Shown here in pieces: positions 25,250 to 33,504 of a stretch of DNA of 64,000 nt. The stretch is taken from NCBI GenBank assembly GCA_965279355.1, contig OZ257155.1, forward strand, positions 1,612,001 through 1,676,000, read 5' to 3'. The DNA comes from G965279355 sp965279355. Its GTDB lineage: Bacteria > Pseudomonadota > Alphaproteobacteria > CACIAM-22H2. The notes below the pieces were generated by a model. The model was not told where the DNA came from and ran no database searches. It saw nothing but the letters and a program-made list of their open reading frames with translations. The stretch's first letter is position 1. Every line of letters starts with the position of its first letter. Position numbers and translations under genes: made by a program.

Positions 25250-26445
25250 GCCACCACGCGGGCGTCGTGCAGGGCGCCAATCTCGCGATCGGTCATGCCC
25301 AGCACGCCGGACAGAATCTCGTCGGTATGCTCGCCAAGCCGCGGCGCCGGTCTGACCGGCGCGCGCGTCACTGCGGAGAAATCGAGCGGCGAGGCCGGCA
25401 TCAGGTAACGGCCGATGCCGGGCTGATCGAGGGGAGCGAAAAGCGGATTTCTTGCCGCGTCTGACGCCATCTCACGGAACCCCCGATACGGTCCCCAGCA
25501 CACACCGTTGGCGTCGAACGCTGCCGCAACGTCGGCGAGCGACCGAACGCCGATCCAGGCTTCCAGCAGCGGGAACACATTGTTCCGCGCCTGGAAACGA
25601 TCACCTTCTTTCTTCAGATCGAGGCCCGTAAGCTGCTCGATCGCTGCGGCCTGCTCCGTCAGGCCGGTCGCGGTCAACAACCCCTGCCACTGCCGCAGCG
25701 TGATCGCCACCAGCATGATCCGCTTGCCGTCGGCCGTCGCGAAATCCCGGCCGAGCGCGCCATAGAGATCGTTGCCGTGGCGCTGCCGCTCTTCGCCATT
25801 GATCTGTGCCTCGGCGATATGGCCGAGATTGCCCGCCATCGCATAGGCGACATCGGAGAGCGCCAGCTTGATGAACTGCCCCGCGCCGGTCCGAGTGCGA
25901 TGGCGCTCCGCCGCCAGCAGACCGACCGCAGCCGTGATGCCGGTCGCGACATCCCAGGCCGGCAGGACGTGATTGACCGGCCCCTGATGGCCGACCGGGC
26001 CGGTCGCATCGGGAAAGCCGACAGCACAGTTCACCGTGTAGTCCACGGCGGAGCCGCCATCCGGCGTGCCGGTGATGTTGACCATGATGAGGTCGTCGCG
26101 CCGCTGCCGCAGCGTTTCGTAGGCCAGCCAGCCGCGCGCCGGAAAATTCGTCAAGAACAGCCCGGCATCCGGTCCCGGCTTGCAGACAAGTGCGGTCAGG
26201 AGTTCCCGGCCGCGCGGCGAATTGACGTCGAGCGCGATGGAGCGCTTGCCCTTGTTCAACCCCGCCCAGTAGAGACTCTCGCCGTCCCCGGTGACAGGCC
26301 AGCGGCGATAATCGATCCCGCCCCCGATGGGATCGCAGCGGATCACGTCGGCGCCAAGCTGCGCCAGGGTCATGCCGCCCAGCGGCGCCGCCACGAACGC
26401 GGCGCTTTCGACGATCCGCAAGCCGGCGAGGATGCTTGCCGTCAT
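25246..26445 (-). CDS. CaiB/BaiF-family (class III) CoA transferase
   Basis: 399 aa from MTASILAGLRIVESAAFVAAPLGG, a typical CaiB start; this ATG overlaps the upstream stop by 4 bp, and a 17-codon longer frame is rejected. Class III CoA transferases move CoA between carboxylic acids through an aspartyl-CoA intermediate; family features are GGMTLAQLGADVIRCDPIGGG near the start, the LNKGKRSIALDVNSPRGREL segment and the C-terminal LGEHTDEILSGVLG. It is the third gene of a unit with methylsuccinyl-CoA dehydrogenase and a hydroxyacyl-CoA dehydrogenase, so it likely activates the acid they oxidise. Substrate unknown. Confidence 0.9.
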   Translation of the reverse strand: MTASILAGLRIVESAAFVAAPLGGMTLAQLGADVIRCDPIGGGIDYRRWPVTGDGESLYWAGLNKGKRSIALDVNSPRGRELLTALVCKPGPDAGLFLTNFPARGWLAYETLRQRRDDLIMVNITGTPDGGSAVDYTVNCAVGFPDATGPVGHQGPVNHVLPAWDVATGITAAVGLLAAERHRTRTGAGQFIKLALSDVAYAMAGNLGHIAEAQINGEERQRHGNDLYGALGRDFATADGKRIMLVAITLRQWQGLLTATGLTEQAAAIEQLTGLDLKKEGDRFQARNNVFPLLEAWIGVRSLADVAAAFDANGVCWGPYRGFREMASDAARNPLFAPLDQPGIGRYLMPASPLDFSAVTRAPVRPAPRLGEHTDEILSGVLGMTDREIGALHDARVVA

Positions 26446-27968
26446 GCTTCCGGCGTCAGCAGCGACACGCCGAGCCGCGCGCGGCGGATCAGCCACGGAC
26501 TCGGGCGATAGCGCGGGTCGCGATAGAACTCATGCATGCGCTCGAGGATTGCCAGAACCCGCGCTGGGCCCAGCCTGTCGCCCATGGCGAGCGGCCCGTC
26601 GGGATAGCCGAGGCCGAGCTTCACCCCGGTATCGATATCCGCTGGCGTGGCGATGCGCTGCTGCGCGATATCGGCGCCGAGATTGACGATCATCGCCATC
26701 ACGCGCTGGCACACAAAACCCGGACTGTCGTGGATCACGCTCACCGCCGCGCCATCAGCGGCGAACAGCGCATGCGCCGCATCGCGATAGGCGGGTTCCG
26801 TCAGACTCGTCGTCATGATCGTCCGGCGGCGGGCAAGGCCGAACAATGGATCGATGGCAACGGTCCGGCGCGGATCGAGCTTGAAGGTCAGCGCAGAGGT
26901 CGTCGCATCGTCGCCGAGCGGCGCCACGATGCAGAGCGAATCGCTCTTCGGCTCCCGCCCGTCATCGACCCTGGCGCCGGCCTGTCCGGCCAGCGTCGCG
27001 ATTGCAATGCCAAGCGTCGGATCGGTCGGGCCGATCCACACCGATTTCGGCATGGTCTGCGGCGGCGGCGGTTCCGCCGGGCGGATCATCGTGCCGTCCC
27101 GGTATTCGTAGAAACCGCGGCCGGTTTTGCGACCCAGCAGGCCGGCGCTGAAACGCTGCTCGATGAACGCGGTCGGCCGGTAGCGCGGCTCCTGGAAGAA
27201 CTGCTCGTAGATCGACCGCAGCACCGGCACCGAGACATCGAGGCTGGTCAGATCGAGCAACTCGAACGGCCCCATGCGAAAACCGGCAGCCTCGCGCAGG
27301 ATGTTGTCGATGGTGACGGTATCGGCGATGCCTTCGCTCAGGATGCGCAGCGCCTCGGTGCCGTAGGCGCGTCCCGCGTGGTTGACCAAAAACCCGGGCG
27401 TATCCTGGGTGCGCACGCCGTTGTGGCCCATGCGCCGCGCCACCGCCGCCAGCGTATCGGCGACATCGACTCTGGTCTGCGCGGCCGTGACGATCTCGAC
27501 GACCTTCATCAGCGGGACCGGATTGAAAAAGTGGAAGCCCGCGAAACGGTCCGGCTTGCGGCTGCCGGCGGCAATGGCCGTCACCGACAGCGACGATGTG
27601 TTGCTGGCCAGGATCGCATCGTCGCCGACGATGGCTTCAAGCTCGCGGAATAGCGCCCGCTTGGGCTCGATCTGCTCGATGATCGCCTCAATGACCAGCT
27701 TGCAGCCCGCAAGATCCTTCAGCGTCGAGGCCGGCTGGACCCGCGCGACCGCCGCATCGGCGGCGGCCTGCGACGTCTGCGCCTTTTCGGCGGCGCGCTG
27801 GATCATCCTGCCGACAAAGTCGCGCGCCTCGGCAACCGCCTCGGATTTTGCGTCGAATATGAGCACCGGAAACCCGGCTGCCGCCGCGATCTGCGCGATG
27901 CCGCGCCCCATCAGGCCGGCACCGACAATGCCGATGGGAAACTCCGCAGGGGTCAACGCGTCGGACAT
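26442..27968 (-). CDS. 3-hydroxyacyl-CoA dehydrogenase, double C-terminal domain
   Basis: 508 aa from MSDALTPAEFPIGIVGAG. An NAD-binding Rossmann domain (GIVGAGLMGRGIAQIAAAAG) is followed by the substrate motif FHFFNPVPLMKVVEIV and a first C-terminal domain (DTPGFLVNHAGRAYGTEAL), then a second related C-terminal domain (DSPGFVCQRVMAMIV) typical of the long PaaH-type enzymes. It oxidises a 3-hydroxyacyl-CoA to the 3-oxoacyl-CoA in the cytoplasm. It lies 13 bp after the methylsuccinyl-CoA dehydrogenase gene and overlaps the CoA-transferase gene by 4 bp. An enoyl-CoA hydratase is missing from the group and must be elsewhere. Confidence 0.92.
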   Translation of the reverse strand: MSDALTPAEFPIGIVGAGLMGRGIAQIAAAAGFPVLIFDAKSEAVAEARDFVGRMIQRAAEKAQTSQAAADAAVARVQPASTLKDLAGCKLVIEAIIEQIEPKRALFRELEAIVGDDAILASNTSSLSVTAIAAGSRKPDRFAGFHFFNPVPLMKVVEIVTAAQTRVDVADTLAAVARRMGHNGVRTQDTPGFLVNHAGRAYGTEALRILSEGIADTVTIDNILREAAGFRMGPFELLDLTSLDVSVPVLRSIYEQFFQEPRYRPTAFIEQRFSAGLLGRKTGRGFYEYRDGTMIRPAEPPPPQTMPKSVWIGPTDPTLGIAIATLAGQAGARVDDGREPKSDSLCIVAPLGDDATTSALTFKLDPRRTVAIDPLFGLARRRTIMTTSLTEPAYRDAAHALFAADGAAVSVIHDSPGFVCQRVMAMIVNLGADIAQQRIATPADIDTGVKLGLGYPDGPLAMGDRLGPARVLAILERMHEFYRDPRYRPSPWLIRRARLGVSLLTPEA

Positions 27969-27981
27969 TCGGTTTGCTTTC

Positions 27982-29646
27982 TCAGTTCCGGCCTTCGAGG
28001 AGACCGCGCGCAATCACCTGCGCCTGAATCTCGGCGGCGCCCTCGAAAATATTGAGGATACGCGCATCGCACAACACCCGGCTGATCGGATATTCGACGG
28101 CGTAGCCGTTGCCGCCATGGATCTGCACGCCGTTATCCGCGTTCGACCAGGCGGTGCGGGCGGCCAGCAGCTTCGCCATGCCGGCCTCGATATCGCACCG
28201 GCGGTCGAGGTCCTTCTGCCGCGCGGCGTGATAGGCAAGCTGGCGCGCCGCCATGGTCTCCGCCGCCATCCAGGCAATCTTTCCGGACACGCGGGGAAAT
28301 CCAAGAATGGGCCTCTTGAACTGCTTGCGGTCCGTCGCATAAGCGAGGGCCAGTTCCAGCGCGTTCTGCGCGACGCCGATGGCGCGCGCCGCGGTCTGGA
28401 TGCGCGCGGACTCAAATGTCGTCATGAGCTGGCGAAAGCCCTGCCCCGGCGCGCTGCCGAGCACGGCCGCCGCCGGCACCTCGAACCCGTCGAAGGCGAT
28501 CTCGTATTCCTTCATGCCGCGATAGCCGAGAACCGCGATCTCGCTCCCCGACATGCCTTTTGCCGGAAACGGATCGCGGGCCGTGCCGCGCGGCTTCTCC
28601 GCCAGCAGCATGGAGAGACCGCGATGACCAGGCTCGGGTTCCGTGCGCACCAGCAGGGTCATGAGATCGCTGCGCGCCGCATGGGTAATCCAGGTCTTGC
28701 TGCCGGAAATCCTGTACACGTCGCCGGTCAGGGTGCCGCGCGTCGAGACAGAGGCGAGGTCGGAACCGGCGCCGGGCTCAGTAAAGACCGCCGTCGGCAG
28801 GATGCGGCCCGTCGCGATGGCGGGCAGATAGGTTTCCTTCTGCTCCGGCGTGCCGGCCTGACGGATCAATTCCGCCGCGATCTCGGAGCGCGTGCCAAGC
28901 GAACCGACGCCGAGATACCCACGCGAAAGCTCTTCCGACACCACACACATGGCAAGCTTGCCGAGGCCGAGGCCGCCATGGTCTTCCGGCACGGTCACAC
29001 CGAACACACCCATGTCCGAGAGATGGTCGACAATCCCGATCGGAATGAGCTCATCGCGATCGTGCCATCCCGGCGCATCTGGCGTGATCTTCTCGTCGAC
29101 GAAGCGCCGGATCTGTTCCTGGAACAGGCGCAGCGACTCATCTTCGATGCCCTGCGCGCCAAAGCCATGATCGCTGAGCAGATGCGCCAGCACATCGCGT
29201 GCGCCAGCCGTATTGCCGCGCTGGATCAGGGTTTCCGCAGGATGCAGGATTGTGCGCACCGCATCGTCGTCGAGGCCGAGATCGGCCGGTCGGGCGACCT
29301 CGCCCTGCGACATGGCAATGCCGCCGCGCAGCTGCGCCAGATACTCGCCGAACACGAGCTGCAGGATCAGCCGCTCGACGGCGCCGAGTTGCCCCGTCTC
29401 CTGCAGCCGTTCGGCCCAGCCCAGAAGCTGTCGCAGCGCCTCGACATAGGTGGCAATCCACGCCAGCGCATGCGCCTGGAACTGATTGCGATCGAGCAGC
29501 ACCGGATCGACTTTTCCGTCTTTGCCGACAAGCGCGTGGACGGTCCGGCGCGCCAACGCCTCATAGGCGACCGCCGCATCGAGCGCGGCCCGGCAAGCCG
29601 GCAGCAGATCGGAAAGCTCAAACGAGCCGGGTTTGATCGACAACAC
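27982..29646 (-). CDS. mcd: (2S)-methylsuccinyl-CoA dehydrogenase-like acyl-CoA dehydrogenase
   Basis: 554 aa, about 160 longer at the N-terminus than ordinary acyl-CoA dehydrogenases. That extension (residues about 55-125), with HALAWIATYVEALRQLLGWA and GEYLAQLRGGIAMSQGE, is the hallmark of Mcd, the FAD enzyme converting methylsuccinyl-CoA to mesaconyl-CoA in the ethylmalonyl-CoA pathway. The FAD/acyl core follows: PEDHGGLGLGKLAM, FTEPGAGSDLASV, KTWITHAARSDL, and the C-terminal HGGNGYAVEYPISRVLCDA. The start is a GTG at 29646 with only a weak ribosome-binding site; a nearby alternative is possible. Ccr, Ecm and Mch are not in the window, so a full pathway is inferred only. First gene of a three-gene acyl-CoA unit. 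Confidence 0.85.
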   Translation of the reverse strand: MLSIKPGSFELSDLLPACRAALDAAVAYEALARRTVHALVGKDGKVDPVLLDRNQFQAHALAWIATYVEALRQLLGWAERLQETGQLGAVERLILQLVFGEYLAQLRGGIAMSQGEVARPADLGLDDDAVRTILHPAETLIQRGNTAGARDVLAHLLSDHGFGAQGIEDESLRLFQEQIRRFVDEKITPDAPGWHDRDELIPIGIVDHLSDMGVFGVTVPEDHGGLGLGKLAMCVVSEELSRGYLGVGSLGTRSEIAAELIRQAGTPEQKETYLPAIATGRILPTAVFTEPGAGSDLASVSTRGTLTGDVYRISGSKTWITHAARSDLMTLLVRTEPEPGHRGLSMLLAEKPRGTARDPFPAKGMSGSEIAVLGYRGMKEYEIAFDGFEVPAAAVLGSAPGQGFRQLMTTFESARIQTAARAIGVAQNALELALAYATDRKQFKRPILGFPRVSGKIAWMAAETMAARQLAYHAARQKDLDRRCDIEAGMAKLLAARTAWSNADNGVQIHGGNGYAVEYPISRVLCDARILNIFEGAAEIQAQVIARGLLEGRN

Positions 29647-29761
29647 GGATGGAACAGTCGGCTGGGAAACGGGACACCACTATCTCAGGTCGGACGCGCG
29701 CCGGGAATGCGAAATCAGCACTCGCCCGCACCTGTCGTGCGCGATACAACCGGACCAAGCC

Positions 29762-30685
29762 ATGACACCGCCGAGCCCCAACACTGCCCGCGACCGCCTC
29801 GATACGTTTGCCATGGCGCTGATGGTCGTGCTGTGCGGCATCTGGGGGGCGCAGCAGGTCGTCGTCAAACTGATCAGCGTGGGTATCTCCCCGGCAATGC
29901 AGGCGGGGCTCCGGTCGCTGGGTGCTGCGCTTCTGCTCCTGGCCTGGTCGACACTGACGGGCGTTCGTCTGTTCGAGCGCGACCGCACGCTCTGGCCCGG
30001 CCTCGCGGCTGGTGCCCTCTTCGGGACCGAGTTCGCGTTTCTCTTCTGGTCGCTCGAATTCACGGCGGTATATCGCACCGTTATTTTTCTCTACACCGCG
30101 CCTTTCATGGTGGCCACGGCCGCGCACTTCTTCATCCCCGGCGAGCGGCTGGTGCGTCTCCAGTTCCTGGGCCTGATCGTCGCTTTCGCCGGCGTCGTCA
30201 TCGCGTTTGCCGAAGGGCTTGGCCTGCCAACCAACGAGCAGCTGATCGGCGATTCGATGGCCCTGCTCGCCGGCGCGCTCTGGGCAGCCACCACCCTGAC
30301 CGTCAAAGGGACGCGCCTGACCCGCGCCAGTCCCAGCAAGGTCCTGTTTTATCAGCTCGCAGTTTCCGCGCCGCTGCTGCTGGCGATTTCCCTGTTGCTG
30401 GGCGAGACAGGCGTCACGGCCCTGACACCTGTTATCATCGGCGGCCTCGCCTTCCAGATCGTAATCGTCGCGTTTATCACGTACCTGATGTGGTTCTGGC
30501 TGGTCGCCACGTACCCGGCCGGCCGGCTGTCCGCGTTCACCTTCCTGACCCCGCTCTCAGGCATGGCAGCCGGTCACCTGCTGCTGGATGAGCCGATCTC
30601 CCGGCTGTTCGCGATTGCGGCACTGCTGGTCGGCATCGGCATCTGGCTGGTCAACCGCCAGCCGCCCCGGAAATCCGCGCAATAA
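29762..30685 (+). CDS. EamA/DMT-family transporter
   Basis: 307 aa with ten hydrophobic segments arranged as two EamA repeats (about residues 20-145 and 160-300). The second repeat ends FLTPLSGMAAGHLLLDEPIS, the standard EamA signature before the last two helices. Members export amino acids or metabolites; substrate unknown. The ATG at 29762 is chosen over a longer frame because the extra 43 residues are non-hydrophobic and cross the divergent mcd promoter region. It ends at a strong bidirectional terminator. Confidence 0.88.
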   Translation: MTPPSPNTARDRLDTFAMALMVVLCGIWGAQQVVVKLISVGISPAMQAGLRSLGAALLLLAWSTLTGVRLFERDRTLWPGLAAGALFGTEFAFLFWSLEFTAVYRTVIFLYTAPFMVATAAHFFIPGERLVRLQFLGLIVAFAGVVIAFAEGLGLPTNEQLIGDSMALLAGALWAATTLTVKGTRLTRASPSKVLFYQLAVSAPLLLAISLLLGETGVTALTPVIIGGLAFQIVIVAFITYLMWFWLVATYPAGRLSAFTFLTPLSGMAAGHLLLDEPISRLFAIAALLVGIGIWLVNRQPPRKSAQ

Positions 30686-30713
30686 AAAAGGGGGCCGCGA
30701 ACGGCCCCCTTTT
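30686..30713. terminator. Bidirectional intrinsic terminator
   Basis: A 12-bp perfect stem AAAAGGGGGCCG/CGGCCCCCTTTT with loop CGAA starts right after the DMT stop codon and ends 19 bp before the stop of the convergent esterase gene. A-tract and T-tract are both in the stem base, so it serves both strands. Confidence 0.92.
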
Positions 30714-30732
30714 CAGGCGATCCGGCCCGCTC

Positions 30733-31737
30733 TTAGCGGCTGGCCATTTGCGTCGATACTGTCCGACGCACGAAATCGAGAAGATGCGGCCCCAGCGTGT
30801 CGTCGCTGGTGTTGATATGCAGCGCCGTCGTGATGTGGTTGTGACCCTGCACCTGCATGTAACGCGGGCAGCCCGCCTCCATGGCGCAGAGCTTTGAGAG
30901 CAGCGCGATGCCGGGCGCTTCGATGCTCACCGGATCGAGTTCCGCGGTGAGAATGAAGGTCGGCACCATCTTGCCCTTGTAGCGGTCGAGCAGACCGGTG
31001 GCGACATTCGCCGCCCACTTGGCCTTGTCTTCACCGTAGTACTGCGTGGCCACGCGCTCGCGCGGACCGATGCCGTCCGGTCCGACCGCGCCGGAGAGGA
31101 TGATGGCGCCGGCAATGCCGGGGCCGCCGTCCTTGTGCGCCTGGCTTTCATAGAGATAAGCGCCGACATGCGTGCCGCCGGCCGACTGGCCGAACAGGAA
31201 GATGGCATTCGGATCGCCGCCGTACTGCGCGACATTCTTCTTCAGATACTCGACGATGGCCGCCATATCCGCCGGGCCGCCCGGATACTGGACATTGGGA
31301 ACCAGACGATAGGTCGCATTCACACCCAGCATCCCGTTGCGCGCGAAATAGGTCGGGACGTTGCCGTAGATCAGCCCGGCCGCCGGCGTGTTGACGGAAT
31401 CCTTGTCGCCGCCGGTGAGGCCGCCGCCGTGGATGAAGACCACCACCGGCATCGGGCGCGACGGACGCGCGGCCGGTTCGTGGATGTCGAGGCGATGCTT
31501 GGCGTCCGGGCCATATTTCAGGTCGGATGTCACCTTCACGCCGTCGCGCGGCGACTTCTGCAGGATCGGGACGTAGATTTCCCGGCTCTTGTTGTTGACG
31601 TCGAGGTTCCAGACTTTGCCGATCGCGCGGACCTTGGCCTGAGCCTCAGCCGCTTCGGGGGTCAGCGCCAGCGCCGGTCCAGCCATCAGGCCTGCCAGCA
31701 CAAACGAACCCGCCACCGCCAGTGCGACGCGCTTCAT
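30733..31737 (-). CDS. Exported carboxylesterase, alpha/beta-hydrolase (HGGG type)
   Basis: 334 aa from MKRVALAVAGSFVLAGLMAG, a Sec signal peptide cut after PALA; GGGGAGG lies upstream and the longer frame is rejected. The hormone-sensitive-lipase/BD-FAE-like core shows the oxyanion motif HGGG (FIHGGGLTGG), the nucleophile serine in FGQSAGG, an aspartate in AELDPVS and a histidine in GHNHI. A periplasmic ester hydrolase is therefore likely. It is the most downstream gene of the long minus-strand catabolic block that includes a Rieske oxygenase, so it may release an aromatic acid from an ester before or after uptake; that is inference. Confidence 0.9.
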   Translation of the reverse strand: MKRVALAVAGSFVLAGLMAGPALALTPEAAEAQAKVRAIGKVWNLDVNNKSREIYVPILQKSPRDGVKVTSDLKYGPDAKHRLDIHEPAARPSRPMPVVVFIHGGGLTGGDKDSVNTPAAGLIYGNVPTYFARNGMLGVNATYRLVPNVQYPGGPADMAAIVEYLKKNVAQYGGDPNAIFLFGQSAGGTHVGAYLYESQAHKDGGPGIAGAIILSGAVGPDGIGPRERVATQYYGEDKAKWAANVATGLLDRYKGKMVPTFILTAELDPVSIEAPGIALLSKLCAMEAGCPRYMQVQGHNHITTALHINTSDDTLGPHLLDFVRRTVSTQMASR

Positions 31738-31869
31738 GTTCCTCCCCTTTTGATATCGGTTACCGGTTGGATACTGCGCCCGGCCTTTGGCCGTGGCACC
31801 AAACACGGCAGAACGATACTCCCGGCCCGACCACCGATCAACGCAACGCCGTCCCACTTTTCCGCGAGG

Positions 31870-32994
31870 TTAACCCCAGATTTTCCGGGCAACCTCGACG
31901 ACCCGCTGCAGCTTGGCGGTCTGTTCGTCATAGGTCACCTTGTTGCCCGGCGTGCTGCTGGCGAAGCCGCATTGCGGACTGACCGCCAGCTGTTCCAGCG
32001 GCACATATTTTGTTGCGTCTTCAACGCGGCGGACCACGGCGTCGACCGGCTCAAGCTCCGCGTCCTTCGAGGAAATGAGGCCAAGCACGATTGTCTTGTT
32101 CTTGGGCACAAAGCGCAGCGGCGTGAAATCTCCGGCACGCGGTGAATCGTATTCCAGGAAGTAGGATTGCACGTTGATCTTGTTGAACAGCGTCTCGGCC
32201 ACAAGGTCGTAGCCACCCGATGCCTGCCAGTGGCCGGCACTGTTGCCGCGGCAGGAATGCATTGCGACATGCATGTCGGCGGGCACCTCGCTCAGCGACC
32301 GGTTGATCACCTCGGTGTAAACCTTCAGCAGATCCTGCCAGTCATCGCCGCGCTTCTTGAGCGAGGCTTGAATGGCGGGGTCACCGAATTTTGCAACCGA
32401 CGTCTCGTCCATCTGCACATAACGGCAGCCAGCATCGTACAGCGTCTGCAATTCCTTGTGGAATGCGTCCACCACATCAGCCCAGAAACGGTCGAGATTT
32501 TGATAGGGCTCGTACTGGATCTGACCCATGCCGCCGAAATAGTGCAGGACCACCGGTGACGGGATGGTGATCTTCGGCATCACCCGGGTCATGCCGGCCA
32601 GCAGCCTGAACTCCTCGGCATGGATCGGCCTGGTCCATTTCAGCGGACCGTTCACCAGCGGCAGCGATGCCTGCACCTTGTGGCCGGTCTTGTCGGTGTA
32701 GTCCCAGCCCTTGGCGCCGCGCAGATCGACGGTCACCCCGCCCAGCCCGCGCTCGTAGAAATCGACATAGTAGTTGCGGCGGCGGAACTCGCCGTCGGTC
32801 ACCACTTTCAGACCAACCTTCTCCTGCAGCGCCACGATATCGCGGATCGCCTTGTCTTCGATTACGCGCAGCTCGGCAGCAGAAATCCGCCCCGCCTGAA
32901 GATCGTCGCGGCCTTTGTGAATCTCCGGCGGACGGAGCAGGCTGCCGACAACATCGGCGCGGAACGGAGGATTGATCGGCGCGGTGGCGGCCAT
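31870..32994 (-). CDS. MetE-like zinc methyltransferase-family protein (second copy)
   Basis: 374 aa, again only the catalytic barrel of cobalamin-independent methionine synthase. Zinc ligands are present as His-Ser-Cys in MHSCRGNSAGH, Glu in FLEYDSPRAGD and Cys in SPQCGFASS. It differs from the first copy (HVCWG, GTDCGF) and belongs to the HxCRGN subgroup (YxjG-like). It follows the Rieske oxygenase beta-subunit gene by 25 bp, so it is probably co-expressed with an oxygenase. A demethylase or thiol-transfer role on an aromatic intermediate is conceivable but unproven; plain methionine synthesis is also possible. Confidence 0.87.
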   Translation of the reverse strand: MAATAPINPPFRADVVGSLLRPPEIHKGRDDLQAGRISAAELRVIEDKAIRDIVALQEKVGLKVVTDGEFRRRNYYVDFYERGLGGVTVDLRGAKGWDYTDKTGHKVQASLPLVNGPLKWTRPIHAEEFRLLAGMTRVMPKITIPSPVVLHYFGGMGQIQYEPYQNLDRFWADVVDAFHKELQTLYDAGCRYVQMDETSVAKFGDPAIQASLKKRGDDWQDLLKVYTEVINRSLSEVPADMHVAMHSCRGNSAGHWQASGGYDLVAETLFNKINVQSYFLEYDSPRAGDFTPLRFVPKNKTIVLGLISSKDAELEPVDAVVRRVEDATKYVPLEQLAVSPQCGFASSTPGNKVTYDEQTAKLQRVVEVARKIWG

Positions 32995-33019
32995 CGTCGA
33001 AGCTCCTGAAAAGCGGCTG

Positions 33020-33502
33020 TTAAAGCGGAATGACCAGCAGCGTGTCGATCCGGCGGGAATCGCAGATCACCAGCCGCTCGCGAAAGCGCGGGCCTTCCGG
33101 GCCCATGACGACATGGTCGCGGCACAGACCGGTCGCGAAAATCGCCATAGCGCCATCCTGCATGATCCGGACGACCAGGAAATTGGATTCACATTTCCAG
33201 GTGCCGTCGTCCAGCTCGTCAACACGGAGCGCGCTGAACTGATGGCGATAGGTGTGCGGCTCATAGACATTCACCTTGCGGAAGGCGACCACGCGATCCT
33301 TCATCATGGCGCGACCGATGCAGTCCATGATCGCCAGCGGCAGGCCGCGGTCGTGGTTTTCCCTGGTGACGATCCGGTAGTTGCCGTCCTCGGTGAACAG
33401 GCCCGGCCAATCCTCAAGATTGTTGTCGTCAACGCAGGCGACGTAGCGGCTCATCAGAAGCTCGATCTGGTATCGGGCTTCCAGGGTGCTCAGCTTCGGC
33501 AT
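33020..33502 (-). CDS. Aromatic-ring-hydroxylating oxygenase, beta subunit
   Basis: 160 aa with the SnoaL/NTF2-like cone fold of ring-hydroxylating oxygenase beta subunits (RYVACVDDNNLEDWPGLFTEDGNYRIV is the usual first helix and strand). It is structural, pairing with the catalytic alpha subunit in a hexamer. The start is the ATG at 33502, 2 bp after the alpha-gene stop; an in-frame TTG two codons earlier is less likely. Order alpha-beta is standard. No ferredoxin or reductase gene is nearby, so electron-transfer partners are encoded elsewhere. Confidence 0.9.
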   Translation of the reverse strand: MPKLSTLEARYQIELLMSRYVACVDDNNLEDWPGLFTEDGNYRIVTRENHDRGLPLAIMDCIGRAMMKDRVVAFRKVNVYEPHTYRHQFSALRVDELDDGTWKCESNFLVVRIMQDGAMAIFATGLCRDHVVMGPEGPRFRERLVICDSRRIDTLLVIPL

Positions 33503-33504
33503 GG

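Noticed and set aside
27382..30591. A 1069-codon open frame on the plus strand
   Set aside because: It runs antisense to mcd and the hydroxyacyl-CoA dehydrogenase and out of frame through the DMT gene; its protein is Arg/His-rich with no domain, typical of GC-rich shadow frames.
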